A DNA stretch of 22,868 bases from Zygnema cylindricum. Taxonomy: Eukaryota > Streptophyta > Zygnematophyceae > Zygnematales > Zygnemataceae. The stretch's first letter is position 1. The number at the start of each line of letters is the position of its first letter. Positions 8,138 to 17,139 of the stretch are shown piece by piece. The stretch lies in assembly GCA_037447655.1 (NCBI GenBank), contig JBBHKE010002067.1, positions 1 through 22,868 on the forward strand, written 5' to 3'. The notes beneath the pieces are model-generated. The model was not told the DNA's origin. It saw only the letters and a program-made list of their open reading frames with translations, and made no database searches. A program made the translations under genes and the position numbers.

Positions 8138-8502
8138 GTGGGTGTTGACGTCAGCATTTTGTTTGATGACGTCACACTCCCTATGGTTGACGTCAAAGTA
8201 TTTATATCAGTTTATAATATGCCATATTTTCTGGTTTCTAACGTCACGTTTTCGATTGCTTCAAGTGACATTGCCCTGTTGTTCACATCAGCATCCATCT
8301 TTTTGAAGCCATTATTTGTCTTGCTTACGTTACTTTTTACCTCTATGACGTCATCATCTTATCCGCAAATTTGTCGTTTTGCGAGTGTCTTTTTCCAAAT
8401 TCTGAAGTTCTTAAGAAATACTCGAGTACTCCAATTTAGTGGATTGCCTTATTTGTCGTATGTTAATTTTACTAACTCTCTTTCCCTCATATTTTTTTTC
8501 AG
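8138..8502 (+). other. Candidate intron interrupting Pro-rich sequence
   Basis: CAG|GTGGGT at 8135-8143 is a good donor. TACTAAC (8470-8476) is a perfect branch-point match 26 nt before TTTTTTTTCAG (AG 8501-8502). The segment is T/A-rich, in sharp contrast to the C-rich DNA on both sides, as expected of a plant intron. Near its 5' end are three GACGTC palindromes 21 bp apart. If it is not an intron, the GACGTC array and the TATA-like DNA at 8200-8220 could instead be a promoter. Confidence 0.4.
8145..8196. repeat. Three GACGTC palindromes at exact 21-bp spacing
   Basis: GACGTC occurs at 8147-8152, 8168-8173 and 8189-8194, each within (T)TGACGTCA. The unit G(T/A)TGACGTCA plus 11-12 variable bases repeats every 21 bp. 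TGACGTCA is the palindromic bZIP (CRE/C-box) site. TTTATATC and TATAATAT follow at 8200-8221, and another TGACGTCA lies at 8346-8353. Confidence 0.75.
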
Positions 8503-8762
8503 CGCCCATTCCTCTTTCCTCTCCTCCCCCCTTCCCTCCTCCACCACCACCTTCCCCTCCACCTTCTCCACCCCCTTCGCCTCCTCCCTCGCCTCCTCCT
8601 TCTCCTCCACCTCCTCCTCCTAGCTCTCCACCTTCTCATCCTCTTTCCCCTCCTTCTCCTCCTCCGCCTTCCCCTCCTCTATCTCCTCCCCCTTCCCCTC
8701 CACCTTTCCCTCCTTCCTCTCCTCCACCTTCTCTTCCTCCGCCTTCTCCTCCCTCTTCCTAA
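8460..8762 (+). CDS. Pro-rich SPPP (extensin/HRGP-like) coding segment
   Basis: From ATG 8460 the frame reads a short hydrophobic leader (MLILLTLFPSYFFSA), then PIPLSSPPPFP and repeated SPPP/SPPPP blocks to TAA 8760-8762 (100 codons). Hydroxyproline-rich cell-wall proteins carry such arrays. About 14 of 18 purines after 8503 fall in third codon positions of this frame (CCA, TCG, CCG), which is expected of coding selection and not of a drifting CCT repeat. Alternatively AG 8502 is a splice acceptor and the exon runs 8503-8817, reading through the TAA to a donor CAAT|GTAAGA. It contains no Tyr, so it is not a typical cross-linking extensin. It could still be a microsatellite that happens to read as Pro. 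Confidence 0.4.
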   Translation: MLILLTLFPSYFFSAPIPLSSPPPFPPPPPPSPPPSPPPSPPPSPPPSPPPPPPSSPPSHPLSPPSPPPPSPPLSPPPSPPPFPPSSPPPSLPPPSPPSS

Positions 8763-8817
8763 TCCTCTCCTCCTGCCCCTCCTCTAGATGTATCCTCGCC
8801 TCCCCTGCCCTTTCAAT

Positions 8818-9130
8818 GTAAGACACACTTGCTTCCAATTTTGTCTTATCTCATTTGTTGTTTTCCTACTATTATTTCTAAGAACAATCTTAGTCCTTTC
8901 TCCCATTGTCCATCACCAGTTCAAAAATAGTGTGGATTATGTCCCTATTTTTAAAGCGTCAAAGAAAAAAAACCAAAAAAAAAGCCCCACCCAAAAAAAA
9001 AAAACGACCCTAAAACAAAAAAAAACGACCCTAAAAAAAAAAACAAACCAAAACAAAACTCAATACACGAAAAAAGACTTTCTTTGACTTTGACTCCTCT
9101 TTTGTCTTTTCCCACACGCCAAAACGCCAG
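8818..9130 (+). other. Candidate 313-nt intron
   Basis: The donor CAAT|GTAAGAC (8818) matches GTAAG, and the acceptor is CGCCAG (9130) after a T-rich stretch. The interior is U-rich then A-rich, with two ACGACCCTAAAA words and homopolymer A runs at 8960-9060. It joins the Pro-rich and Tyr/Cys-rich segments in the same phase. Confidence 0.35.
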
Positions 9131-9507
9131 CCTGCGGCAATGAGTACAACAACACTCATCTGTCCGTATTCTACGAATTTAATGGTGTCGAATTTTAGAA
9201 TACGTCGTACGGATATATTTCGTACTTTTTCAATCAGCCGTTCTACACGCATGGCGACGGTACTTACTACCTCGCTAAATGTGGCGAGGACGCTTATCCG
9301 TACGGATTCTATATTTATCAATACGACGAATCCGAATTTTACGACGACGAGTATGGCAAGAATAATTTTGTGACCGTACAATAAACGAGTTGTCATTGTC
9401 TCGGCGGACCGACCAATTTTTCCGCCGTGGCAGACGAAACCAATCAATACCGGCCAGAAGGGTACAGGTTCAGTTTAACTTGTCCGTACAACCGAAAACT
9501 TTGGTGA
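9131..9507 (+). pseudogene. Tyr/Cys-rich candidate terminal exon with two in-frame stops
   Basis: In one constant frame the segment reads CGNEYNNTHLSVFYEFNG, stop TAG 9196-9198, then SYFFNQPFYTHGDGTYYLAK, CGEDAYPYGFYIYQ and an acidic Tyr stretch to TAA 9382-9384. It continues TSCHCLGGPTNFSAV and EGYRFSLTCPYNRKLW, ending at TGA 9505-9507. Composition (Tyr, Asp, Cys, Gly) and amphipathic runs look like real protein on both sides of each stop, which suggests a broken gene. About five Cys fit a secreted disulphide-bonded domain. No family is recognised. Upstream linkage to the Pro-rich exon is by a phase-1 GT-AG intron. Confidence 0.4.
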
Positions 9508-9726
9508 TTTTACCCTATAAAATGGAAGCTTTTTCTAAAATGTGGAATGTCCTTTGAAGAAAATATAAAATGTCGGTCAAGACATTGGATGTTTTTCTTT
9601 GAAAAAAAACTAAGATTTTTTAGTGAAACATGAAAGACGGTAAAGGGAACATTTTGTGAGAAAATTAGAGAGTAAAAGGGGTAAAGCGAGAATTATAAAG
9701 AACGACACTAATTTATTTGTCGTGGT
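9508..9726. other. AT-rich DNA without recognised features
   Basis: No coding signal seen. It lies between the last candidate exon and the LTR of element G, and could be 3' UTR or flank. Confidence 0.5.
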
Positions 9727-10899
9727 TGTTATAACTCTAGGGGCTCCATTGCCACACAGAATTCGCAAGTCCAAAGAATCTAATCTAGATAGTGTCAACT
9801 CCAAGTATATACAAACCCAAATGATTGACCCCTTCACAATCAAAACACTATTATAGCTTCACCCTTGTGAAATAAGTCTTTCTGTGTGCTTAGTTCCACC
9901 ACAGAATGCAAAGTTAGAATATGAGTTTTGGACACATTCACCCACATTGACTTTCCCTTAGAAATGCAGCCACCCTAGTAGGCAAAAACTCTGACCGACT
10001 ACACCCCTATGTAGCCTAGACTCCCGTGATTCCGCAGCAAAAAGAATCACTGAAAATGGTGAAGTAAATTGATAGCTATGGCTAGCCAAAGTTTGTCTTT
10101 TATACAAGATGCCCTCTGGGAGAGGCGGCTACCTACCAGAAATATTCTAAGTCCTATCTCTCTCTAAGACTCTATCTACTAACGTACAACACCAATCACT
10201 GTACTATGCAGTACATAAAAGTACATGTGCCGGTGTACGCTCTGCACGGTCATCGTACGATATGGCCGAAATGTCGACACATGTCATATCCGGTTTTGTT
10301 CTCGTAATCTCCGGATCGCCGCAATCTAATGTTGACGTGCCACGTGTCACTTAACATGGCGATTACCGTAAAACGCCGAAAGTATATATTTCGCGATCGC
10401 GGCGCCTATCGTGGCCCCCCGATCAAATCCGGCTATATTTCTAGTTGTTGAAAATAGACGCGCGATATTAGTTTCGCGGTTGAAACAAATGTTCGGTATC
10501 CGTTTCATACAATACATAAAACCGTACTCTGTACTATCTATAACTGTATCTATGCACTACGTTTATATTTCCCGTTAAATGAACTAGTCTATGTGTAACT
10601 CTTTAAATATTTATCAAACCCTACATGTGCTAGTATTAGCTCTAGACTAAACGGACAAAGCTACCGGCTACCGGAATCTTGATAGACGGCTGGTACCATG
10701 ATCAAATCCTGGGTCCGTCAACATTCATTTTATTAAACCTACCATTTATCTACACTTGTCTCTTTGGAGAGCTTAGACAGCCATGGCTCTAGCTCCCTTT
10801 CTAGCCTTCAGTGACTACAACAAGTGTAGGGGCTTGGAGAAGGGAGTCATGATCTTTTTCTATCCTAATAAAGACCTAGAAAATACTCAATTACCAACA
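9727..10899 (-). repeat. 3' LTR of copia element G (A-related)
   Basis: On the minus strand it begins TGTTGGTAATTGAGTATTTT after a polypurine tract and aligns with the A1/A2 LTRs for most of its length. Shared landmarks include the CTAGAGCCATGG(C) block, the CGGTAGC words, paired GTCGACAC..GT boxes and the GAGAGAGATA.GACTTAG stretch. The distal end is diverged. The CA of TTATAACA (9727) mirrors the starting TGTT and is preferred, with TGTGGCA (9750) as an alternative. U3 has six GTAC cores between 10184 and 10258. Upstream RNase H remnants make it a 3' LTR. Confidence 0.82.
10184..10258 (-). promoter_or_regulatory. GTAC cluster in LTR U3
   Basis: GTAC occurs at 10184, 10201, 10211, 10221, 10235 and 10255; three are exactly 10 bp apart. 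Equivalent LTR positions in A2 (21232, 21246, 21255, 21266) and A1 (1544, 1555, 1578) also cluster GTAC. GTAC is the core bound by plant SBP-box factors, including copper-response regulators; binding here is inference. Confidence 0.5.
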
Positions 10900-10912
10900 C
10901 TCCCCTTATTTT
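10900..10912 (-). other. Polypurine tract of element G
   Basis: AAAATAAGGGGAG (minus strand) lies immediately before the LTR TG and is identical to the tract of element A2. Confidence 0.75.
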
Positions 10913-11020
10913 CTAGTCTACTTCCTTTCAATTCTTACAAACAAATAAACAAACATTCCCTTCCCCCTTTTTTTTTCTTTCCCTTTTCCTTTCATAAAAC
11001 TTTAAGACAACACCCTTATA

Positions 11021-11490
11021 TTAAAAAAGGTCCATTAAATGAGCTGAAGTAAACATTCCATCTTGCTGATCATACATTTTATTTAGCATCCCACTTTCAT
11101 AAATCCGAGCAAAGATATTATCCACCTCATCTCTTTTCCATCCACACAAAAATCCAATTTTCCTCTTGCAATTCAACCAACAAGCCCCATCTCCAATCTG
11201 CAACACACACCCAGATGCTAACCATTTTACGGGTACACCTTCATAGATGACATCACTCCCATTAGTGATGTCAAAACCATTACCCCCGAAATATAACTTT
11301 AAATCAAGAGTCCCCACTAAGTCCCTCATAGAATCTACATCTTTCGAACTTATTTTTCTATACATGATAATTTTTCCACTTTCTGAACTATCCTCACTCT
11401 CTCTCATGGAATTCTTTTACACTATCACTTTCTATTTTGACTCCCAATAAATATTTCTCCTCCCCTAAACTTTTAATCAAATATTCCTCT
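11021..11490 (-). pseudogene. RT/RNase H remnant of copia element G
   Basis: The minus strand shows LGEEKYLLGVKIESDS, corresponding to the RT stretch AKYILGIQVE of other copies. After a divergent segment comes a degraded RNase H: LVGTLDLKLYFGG, FDITNGSDVIYEGVPVKW, LQIGDGACW. The tail after this is scrambled. Most of RT and all catalytic RT residues are missing. The adjacency to gag at 11497 shows that protease, integrase and most RT were deleted from this element. Confidence 0.75.
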
Positions 11491-11496
11491 TCTCCC

Positions 11497-12266
11497 CTAT
11501 CTTTTAGAGCCCCCCTCTAGACTTACTTCGGAATCCGTTGAAATCTCCCTTTTCGACCAGTTTTTTGTTTCCAAAATATCTATAAAATTATCCTCATTAT
11601 TTTTAACTCCCTCAAGTACCTCACTTCCCTTAACTTCCCTTATACCTCCAAAACCACATTGTTGCTTTCGTGGAATTTCTGTGTACTTTTCTCTCTTCTC
11701 CATTCTACCGATGTGAAGAAGCTCCGAAATATCTTCATCCTCTTTCTCCTCTTCCCCTTCTTCCTCCTCATTCACATACCAACTTCTAAGTTCTTCCAAA
11801 CAAGAACACTCCTCCATATAGTGACCCAGTTTTTTACAATGGAAGCAAACACCTTATTTCAAAGCTCCCCTTTCTTCTCCTCTCCCTCTCTTTCCAACGA
11901 AGTTCCGATAAGGTTTACCTTTGTCTTTCTTCTTCTCATCACGCTTCTGCTCATCACAGCCGTCCCTCTCATCACGCTTCCCCCAACCACCACCAGTTGT
12001 ATATGCATTCACCTTGTCACTTCCGCTTCGAAGTTCCAAAGTGCTTTCCCTCACAAGAATCATCCCCATGGTAATGTTTTTAGTCCATGTGAAGCATCCA
12101 TTCCCTACATACGGTAAATGATGTCTTCGTACTCATCTAGGAGTTTCATTATTAATGTATCAATCTTTCTCTCCTCATATTCTACATATCCCGCACTAGC
12201 AAGCTCAACATATAACGCAACAATATCATTGCAAAACTCTATCATGCTACTGCTTTTATAAACTAT
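11497..12266 (-). pseudogene. gag remnant of copia element G, disrupted by element F
   Basis: From 12266 downward the minus strand reads a capsid-like stretch (SSSMIEFCNDIVALYVELAS, then a segment ending KLLDEYED), then a frame break and a basic Gly/Lys-rich segment. After a TAA comes one intact CCHC knuckle (CFHCKKLGHYMEEC, about 11855-11810), followed by an acidic tail to 11497. The N-terminal part of gag is missing at the junction with the F LTR. The simplest reading is that F inserted in this gag, so the N-terminal half should lie beyond the right edge of the window. Confidence 0.75.
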
Positions 12267-13088
12267 TGTTCTACCACCACCGGTGCAGGTGGAGGAGAAG
12301 CAGTAGTAGTAGAATTAGACATGATACACTCTCAGAAGCTTTCAAAAATCCTATCAAACAGTTGTTTTCAAGTGCTCACCAAATCTTATACAAGCATCAA
12401 AACCTCACAAAACTCTATCACAATATAGAGTAGCATAAACAATGACAACTCCCAAAGTTTCAGCCCAATTAACTTGACAACACTTAAGATAAGATACTCA
12501 GAAGTTTCCCAAAAATTGTTTGCAGTTTACTACTTGGAAGTCTGGATACATAAAATGCTATAAGTCTTACGTCTTATACTATTGGTGTTCTACTACCGAT
12601 ACAAGTGTACCTGAGAGGTACGTCCAAAATCAACCCACCTACTGAGATCTAGGTGTTCCTAATCCTGCCAACCCAATCTATCATTGTACAGTCAATATTA
12701 CTTAGAATATGTATTAAGTGATTGTACAAATACTTGTCGGCTAAAGCACTTGTGATATTCTTATGAATCTCCTCCGTTGACTTGATTCATATCAATCGCA
12801 GCTGTGTTGTCACGTACCGAATCATATCAAAGATAACAACAGTTACGTTGTCTGTACGGATCCTATCCAAAGTAACCGTAGTTGCGTTGTATAGTCTGTG
12901 TCGCAGCTTGGCTGCTACGCTACTCAGTTTGCATAGCAACTGCGCTGCTGCGCTGCTCTATCGCAATAGCAATTGCGTTGTCCTGCACTCAAGTGATGAC
13001 TCATGTACTTGTGAAACTTACGCTACAAATTACTACCTTTCTGCTGTCATACTAATTTACTGAGACTTAAAGTTTTCCGAAATCAACA
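12267..13088 (-). repeat. 3' LTR of copia element F
   Basis: On the minus strand it begins TGTTGATTTCGGAAAAC, after GTTTTAGGGGAG, and is proposed to end GTAGAACA at 12267 (822 bp; TGTT...AACA). The start resembles the LTR of element B (TGTTGTTTTGGAAACC). The last 56 bp encode an ATG (12320-12322) and MSNSTTTASPPPAPVVVE, a gag-like N-terminus. The distal boundary is inferred, by analogy with element B and because capsid-type sequence of a different gag begins immediately after it. The predicted target duplication is ACTAT (12262-12266). Confidence 0.68.
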
Positions 13089-13100
13089 CTCCCCTAAAAC
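13089..13100 (-). other. Polypurine tract of element F
   Basis: GTTTTAGGGGAG (minus strand) lies directly before the LTR start. Confidence 0.65.
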
Positions 13101-13254
13101 TTTAGACTCGATGCCAAAGGAGCGCAGCTACAATGTCACATTTAGCTTAGCATGGCAGCAAAGCAGCGCAACATAGCAACATAGCAACGCCGAATAATCA
13201 CCTAGTCACCTAGTCCCACTACACCCAGATTGTGGACTAGCGCAACATGGCAAA
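13101..13254. repeat. GCAGC/ATAGCA-rich filler replacing RNase H of element F
   Basis: Short words such as GGCAGC, AGCGCAGC, AACATAGC and ACCTAGTC recur. RNase H sequence expected between RT and the LTR is absent. Similar words occur in the F LTR, in both B LTRs and in the B pol region. Confidence 0.55.
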
Positions 13255-14469
13255 CTCCATTGGAGTTAGACATCTTTTTGCCCCCCGCATTCCGTACTCA
13301 TCTAACATGTTTCCAGTAGCATCTTTTTGAGTCAATTTTATAACATTCTTTTTCTATCCATCTTGGTGAATACCCAAATATATTTTGCCTCACGGAGATC
13401 TTTCATCTCGAATCGAGTTTAGATGCTTTGATTTTGTTATTTTAGTCATTAATTGCTTAATAATAAATCATCTACATACACCGCTATATACACTATCCCA
13501 TTTTCACCCTTTAGAACGTAGACAAAGTGATAAGAACTTACACTTTGAAATCCTAGGCTAGTTAAGAATTCATCAAGCTTCAGATTCCATTGCCTAGGGG
13601 TCGGTTTTAGGCCATACAAAGATTTTAGCAGCTTGCATACGAAGTGCTCTTTTCCTAGTTCTGCATACTTTTCAAGTTGCTGCATGTAAATAGTATCCTC
13701 TAGTTCTCCATGCAAAAATGGTGTCTTTATATCCATCTGATATATTTCCATATCCTCTATAGCAGCTACGGACAACAAAATCCTAATTGTCGGAAATCTT
13801 ACAACCGGAGATAATGTTTCTTTTAAATCGTTTCCTTCCTTTTGATTATAAACCATCGCCACTAGTCTGGCCTTATATCGTTCAATGGTGTTATCGAGAT
13901 TTAACTTCACCTTGAATACCCATTTTGTGCCGATCGCTTTTCGGTCCGGAGGAAGTTCCACAAGCTCCCATGATTGAGGCTCCATGATGGACTTCATTTC
14001 GTTGTTTGCTGCCTTGATCTAGTGATTGCGCTCTGGTGATATTAAGGCCTCTTGGATGGTCAAGGGCTCCCTTAAGGCTGCCGAGTAGGCAAAGTGAGAG
14101 CTTGCTTGCAGGCGGTTGCTGGATCTTCTTCCCCCCAGAAATTTTGAGGCTGAAATCGTCAGATGCCGCGCATTGCGCTGATTCCGCTGATTACGCTAGT
14201 TGCTATCCGTGTGTATTGACTATTGTTGGTCCGGTAGGAACTGAACTTGTTGAGGAAATCGGAGAGCGTCGGACTCGGGAGTCATCACCAGAGAATTTTG
14301 CATCTTCAGAACAATATCTTGCAAGCAATCTAAGATGACATACTCTTGTACTTTTTGCTGCTTTTGCTGTTTTGTGATTTGAAATAAATCTATCGAGTCT
14401 AGTTTATCTTTGACAATGATGTTCCTTGCTACAACTATTTTTTTGTCTCTCAAACAGAAAGACTTTGTA
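13255..14469 (-). pseudogene. Integrase C-terminus and reverse transcriptase of copia element F
   Basis: Reading down from 14469: an integrase tail (GYKVF, then after a frameshift RDKKIVVARNIIVKDK), a linker with stops, then RT from about 14035. RT motifs are SWELVELPPDRKAIGTKW, KARLVAMVYNQKEG, YQMDIKTPFLHGE, VCKLLKSLYGLK and YVDD (13467-13478). After YVDDLLLSN the frame breaks repeatedly, ending near TPMEF (about 13260). The catalytic YVDD is kept, but stops and frameshifts make it inactive. The start matches the fragment at 20809-20885 across the element B insertion. Confidence 0.88.
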
Positions 14470-14474
14470 ACCTT
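14470..14474. repeat. Target-site duplication, left copy (ACCTT)
   Basis: ACCTT precedes the left LTR of element B, and an identical ACCTT (20804-20808) follows the right LTR. Five bases is the usual copia duplication length. Confidence 0.88.
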
Positions 14475-15455
14475 TGTTGATTTGAGGCAGCTGGTGCCAC
14501 TAAAGAAGATGAAGAAGCACCAGCAATTGCCATAACAATCAATTATGCAAAGAGGAAACTCTCACGAAATCCCACAAAAGAACAGCTTCACAATGAAGCC
14601 TGAAGCAAACCAGACCCACAATAGGTATGCAAATTTGCCACAATGTAGAATTCACACCAAAAAAACACATGCAGAATTTCACAAGGTTTTGCCAACAGAT
14701 CACAATGATCTTACAATTCAAAAACACCCAAAAACTGCTTCGCATTTTTCTACACAATAATCCAACTTCCTAAAACAATCTAAGTCCTACATATACAAGT
14801 GAGCCTACAGCTAAACACGTCGTACCATAATTACCATGGTCGATTGGTACACTAATCTTCATTAAACAAAACCTCACCGTCAGCCGTACATAAAATATTT
14901 ACAACGATCCAGGATCGGACCGCCGCTAAAATAAAAAAGTGCGCGGTCAAAGTTCGTCTGCCGAAATGACGGCGCAGTCAAGAGTTCTTTTCGAAAAATG
15001 ACGGCGGACTCCGTCCACCGTCCGTGTATTCTTTCATCACTGAAGATGAACCTGCACGTGTAACTTCGGTCCTCAGTCGAACTTGTACTTCTTCTTCTGG
15101 AACAACCATTCTTGACTTTCTCCTGACCGACACGTGTGCTTCAAGTGCACCAAATTCGTGTACTCCCTTTGGAGTTACATTCTACCTAAATCATGTCCCC
15201 GTCAATTCATATTAACACAAATTAACTAAAATTCGGAACAACTTTCTTGCGCAGACTGCTATAACTGCTATGACTGCTATGATTGTCTGCGCAGCTGTGA
15301 TATTAGAGCAGCGCAGCTGCGATGTCAAATCAGCGCAGCATAGTAGTACAGCAACAAGTGTGGTGATCAAGGTTTCCTGCTGCGATATTAGACTTAGCGC
15401 AGCATGGGAGTATAGCAACGAGATATAAAGAGGACTCAAGGTTTCCAAAACAACA
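14475..15455 (-). repeat. 3' LTR of element B
   Basis: 981 bp; on the plus strand it begins TGTTGATTTGAGGCAG and ends TTTCCAAAACAACA. It matches 19795-20803 with scattered substitutions and small indels, including a 6-bp in-frame difference in the embedded gag start (ATG at 14531-14533). It contains ACGTG boxes and a GCAGC/ATAGC-rich segment at 15240-15420. Confidence 0.9.
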
Positions 15456-15560
15456 TCAGGGTGGCAGTTGTTCTTGCTTAAACACAAAAGGGTCAGGGTT
15501 ATCCTACAGGCTTCTTAGAAGTTGTCCATTCTGAGGATTTATGGAGTTCTCAGAGTTTCA
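15456..15560 (+). repeat. 105-bp A-type LTR end, antisense, inside element B
   Basis: On the plus strand this reads GGTGGCAGTTGTTCTTGCTT through GGGTCAGGGTTATCCTA to CTCAGAGTTTCA. It aligns with the last ~105 bp of the A1 and A2 LTRs but is opposite in direction to element B. It starts at the base where the B LTR begins, so it occupies the place of the B polypurine tract. Confidence 0.78.
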
Positions 15561-15603
15561 GAGTTGCTACCTCATCATCATCCGTGGGATCCCCGGCTAT
15601 ACA

Positions 15604-17133
15604 TCATCCTAAAATATTGTCGAGTATTTCCCGAGGTACTTGCTCGTCGAGATGCTCGTACGACGATATTACAAAAGTTTTGCAATGCTTGATGTCAATG
15701 TGTTTGCTTTTGAAATGATGACTCAGGTTGGATGCAATCGCAATAGCTGTCTGGTTGTCACACCACATTGTTTGAGGTACGGATTGCATAAAATGAAGTT
15801 CTGAACGGAGAGACTTCACCCATAGTAACTCCTTAACAGCTTAGCTTGCTGCCATATATTTAGCCTCCATTGTAGATTGAGCTGTTACCTTTTGAAGCTT
15901 ACTGCTCCAACAACATGTTCCACTTCCAATCTTCAAAATGAATCCGGTTGTGGAACGGCGACTTGGCATGTCTTCGTAGCTAGCATCGCTCCATGTCTGA
16001 ATTTTGACTTCATCTCCAACGAGAGTAAGTCGAAGATTTCGTGTCCCTGCAAGGTATCGAAGAACCCTCTTTGCTACCTCCCAATCTGATTTCCTCGGAT
16101 TTTGTAAACTCTGACTCAACACACCAACTGCTGCCGCAATATCCGGCCTCGTGTATTCATGAAGTAGATGAGGCTCCCAACAATCTGTCGATAAAGAATG
16201 GTGGCCATAAAATCCGCCTCCTCTGAATCGAAGATGTCATCAAAGATGACTCCCCCATTTGTCTCCATGCCTTCCAATCTTTGCTTAAATTCCATGGGAG
16301 TGGCACTTCCCTTTGCCTCTGCTATGCCAAACTTTTCAAGCACATTACCTATTGCTTCCCGCTGCGTTAGATGGATTGTCTCCGATCTCTATCGCTTTCC
16401 ACTTGAATTCCAAGAATGTACTTTGCCTCACCTAAATCCTTCATCTCAAATCTTGAATTCAAGGCTGCCTTGATTTTATTAATCTCATTTAATGACTTGC
16501 TTAACAACAACAAATCATCTACATATACAGCAATGTAAATGATCCCATCTTCCCCTTTCATAACATAAACTAAGTGATCTGAGCATATCCTAACAAATCC
16601 AAGACCAGTTAGAAACTCATCTAGTTTCAGATTCCACTAACGTGGATCTGCTTTAGACCATACAAGGATTTCAACATTTTACAGACCAGATTTCCTTTTC
16701 CGGTCCCTTCATACATTTCAGGTTGTTTCATATAAATTACTTCCTCTATATCTCCATGCAAGAAAGCTGTCTTAACATCCATTTGATGTAATTCCATATC
16801 TTCAATGGCCGCTAACGACAACAAAATTCTAACAGTTGGAAATCTGACAACCGGAGAGACAGTCTCTTCATAGTCGATTCCCTCCTTCTGACTATAACCT
16901 TTAGCAACAATTCTAGCTTTATATCTTTCAATAGAGTTATCCGGATTCAACTTGACTTTAAATACCCACTTATAACCGATGGCCTTTCGATTTGGCGAAA
17001 GCTCCACAAGCTCCCAGGTTTGAGCCTCCATTATCAATCGCATTTTATCGTTGACTGCGGAGGTCCATTGAATCTTTTCTGGAGCTAAAATAGCATCCTG
17101 TGTTGTGACTGGTTCCATCGTGCAAGTAGACAA
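15604..17133 (-). pseudogene. Reverse transcriptase and RNase H of element B
   Basis: From 17133 downward: RT motifs TWELVELSPNRKAIGYKW, KARIVAKGYSQKEG, MELHQMDVKTAFLHGD, CKMLKSLYGLKQ, a frameshift near 16655, YVDD (16515-16526), and RFEMKDLGEAKYILGIQV. After another frameshift come TPMEF, YRQIVGSLIYFMNT and RNase H (IQTWSDASYEDMPSRR; CDNQTAIAIASN; KSKHIDIK). A stop interrupts RNase H (AAS*AVKE). After HIDIK the usual RNase H end is replaced by unrelated sequence to a stop at 15604. The enzymes would copy element RNA; here they are broken. Confidence 0.92.
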
Positions 17134-17139
17134 TTGAGC

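Noticed and set aside
8138-8623. 161-codon hydrophobic/Ser-rich ORF
   Set aside because: No ATG at its start; it crosses a likely intron and competes with a better supported Pro frame in the CCT tract.
14036-14453. Small ORFs on both strands in the F integrase-RT linker
   Set aside because: They are fragments of the decayed linker or its shadow.
14475-14533. gag start next to integrase sequence read as a large internal deletion
   Set aside because: TGTTG/CAACA ends and ACCTT duplications show the gag start is the LTR end of element B, and the integrase belongs to F.
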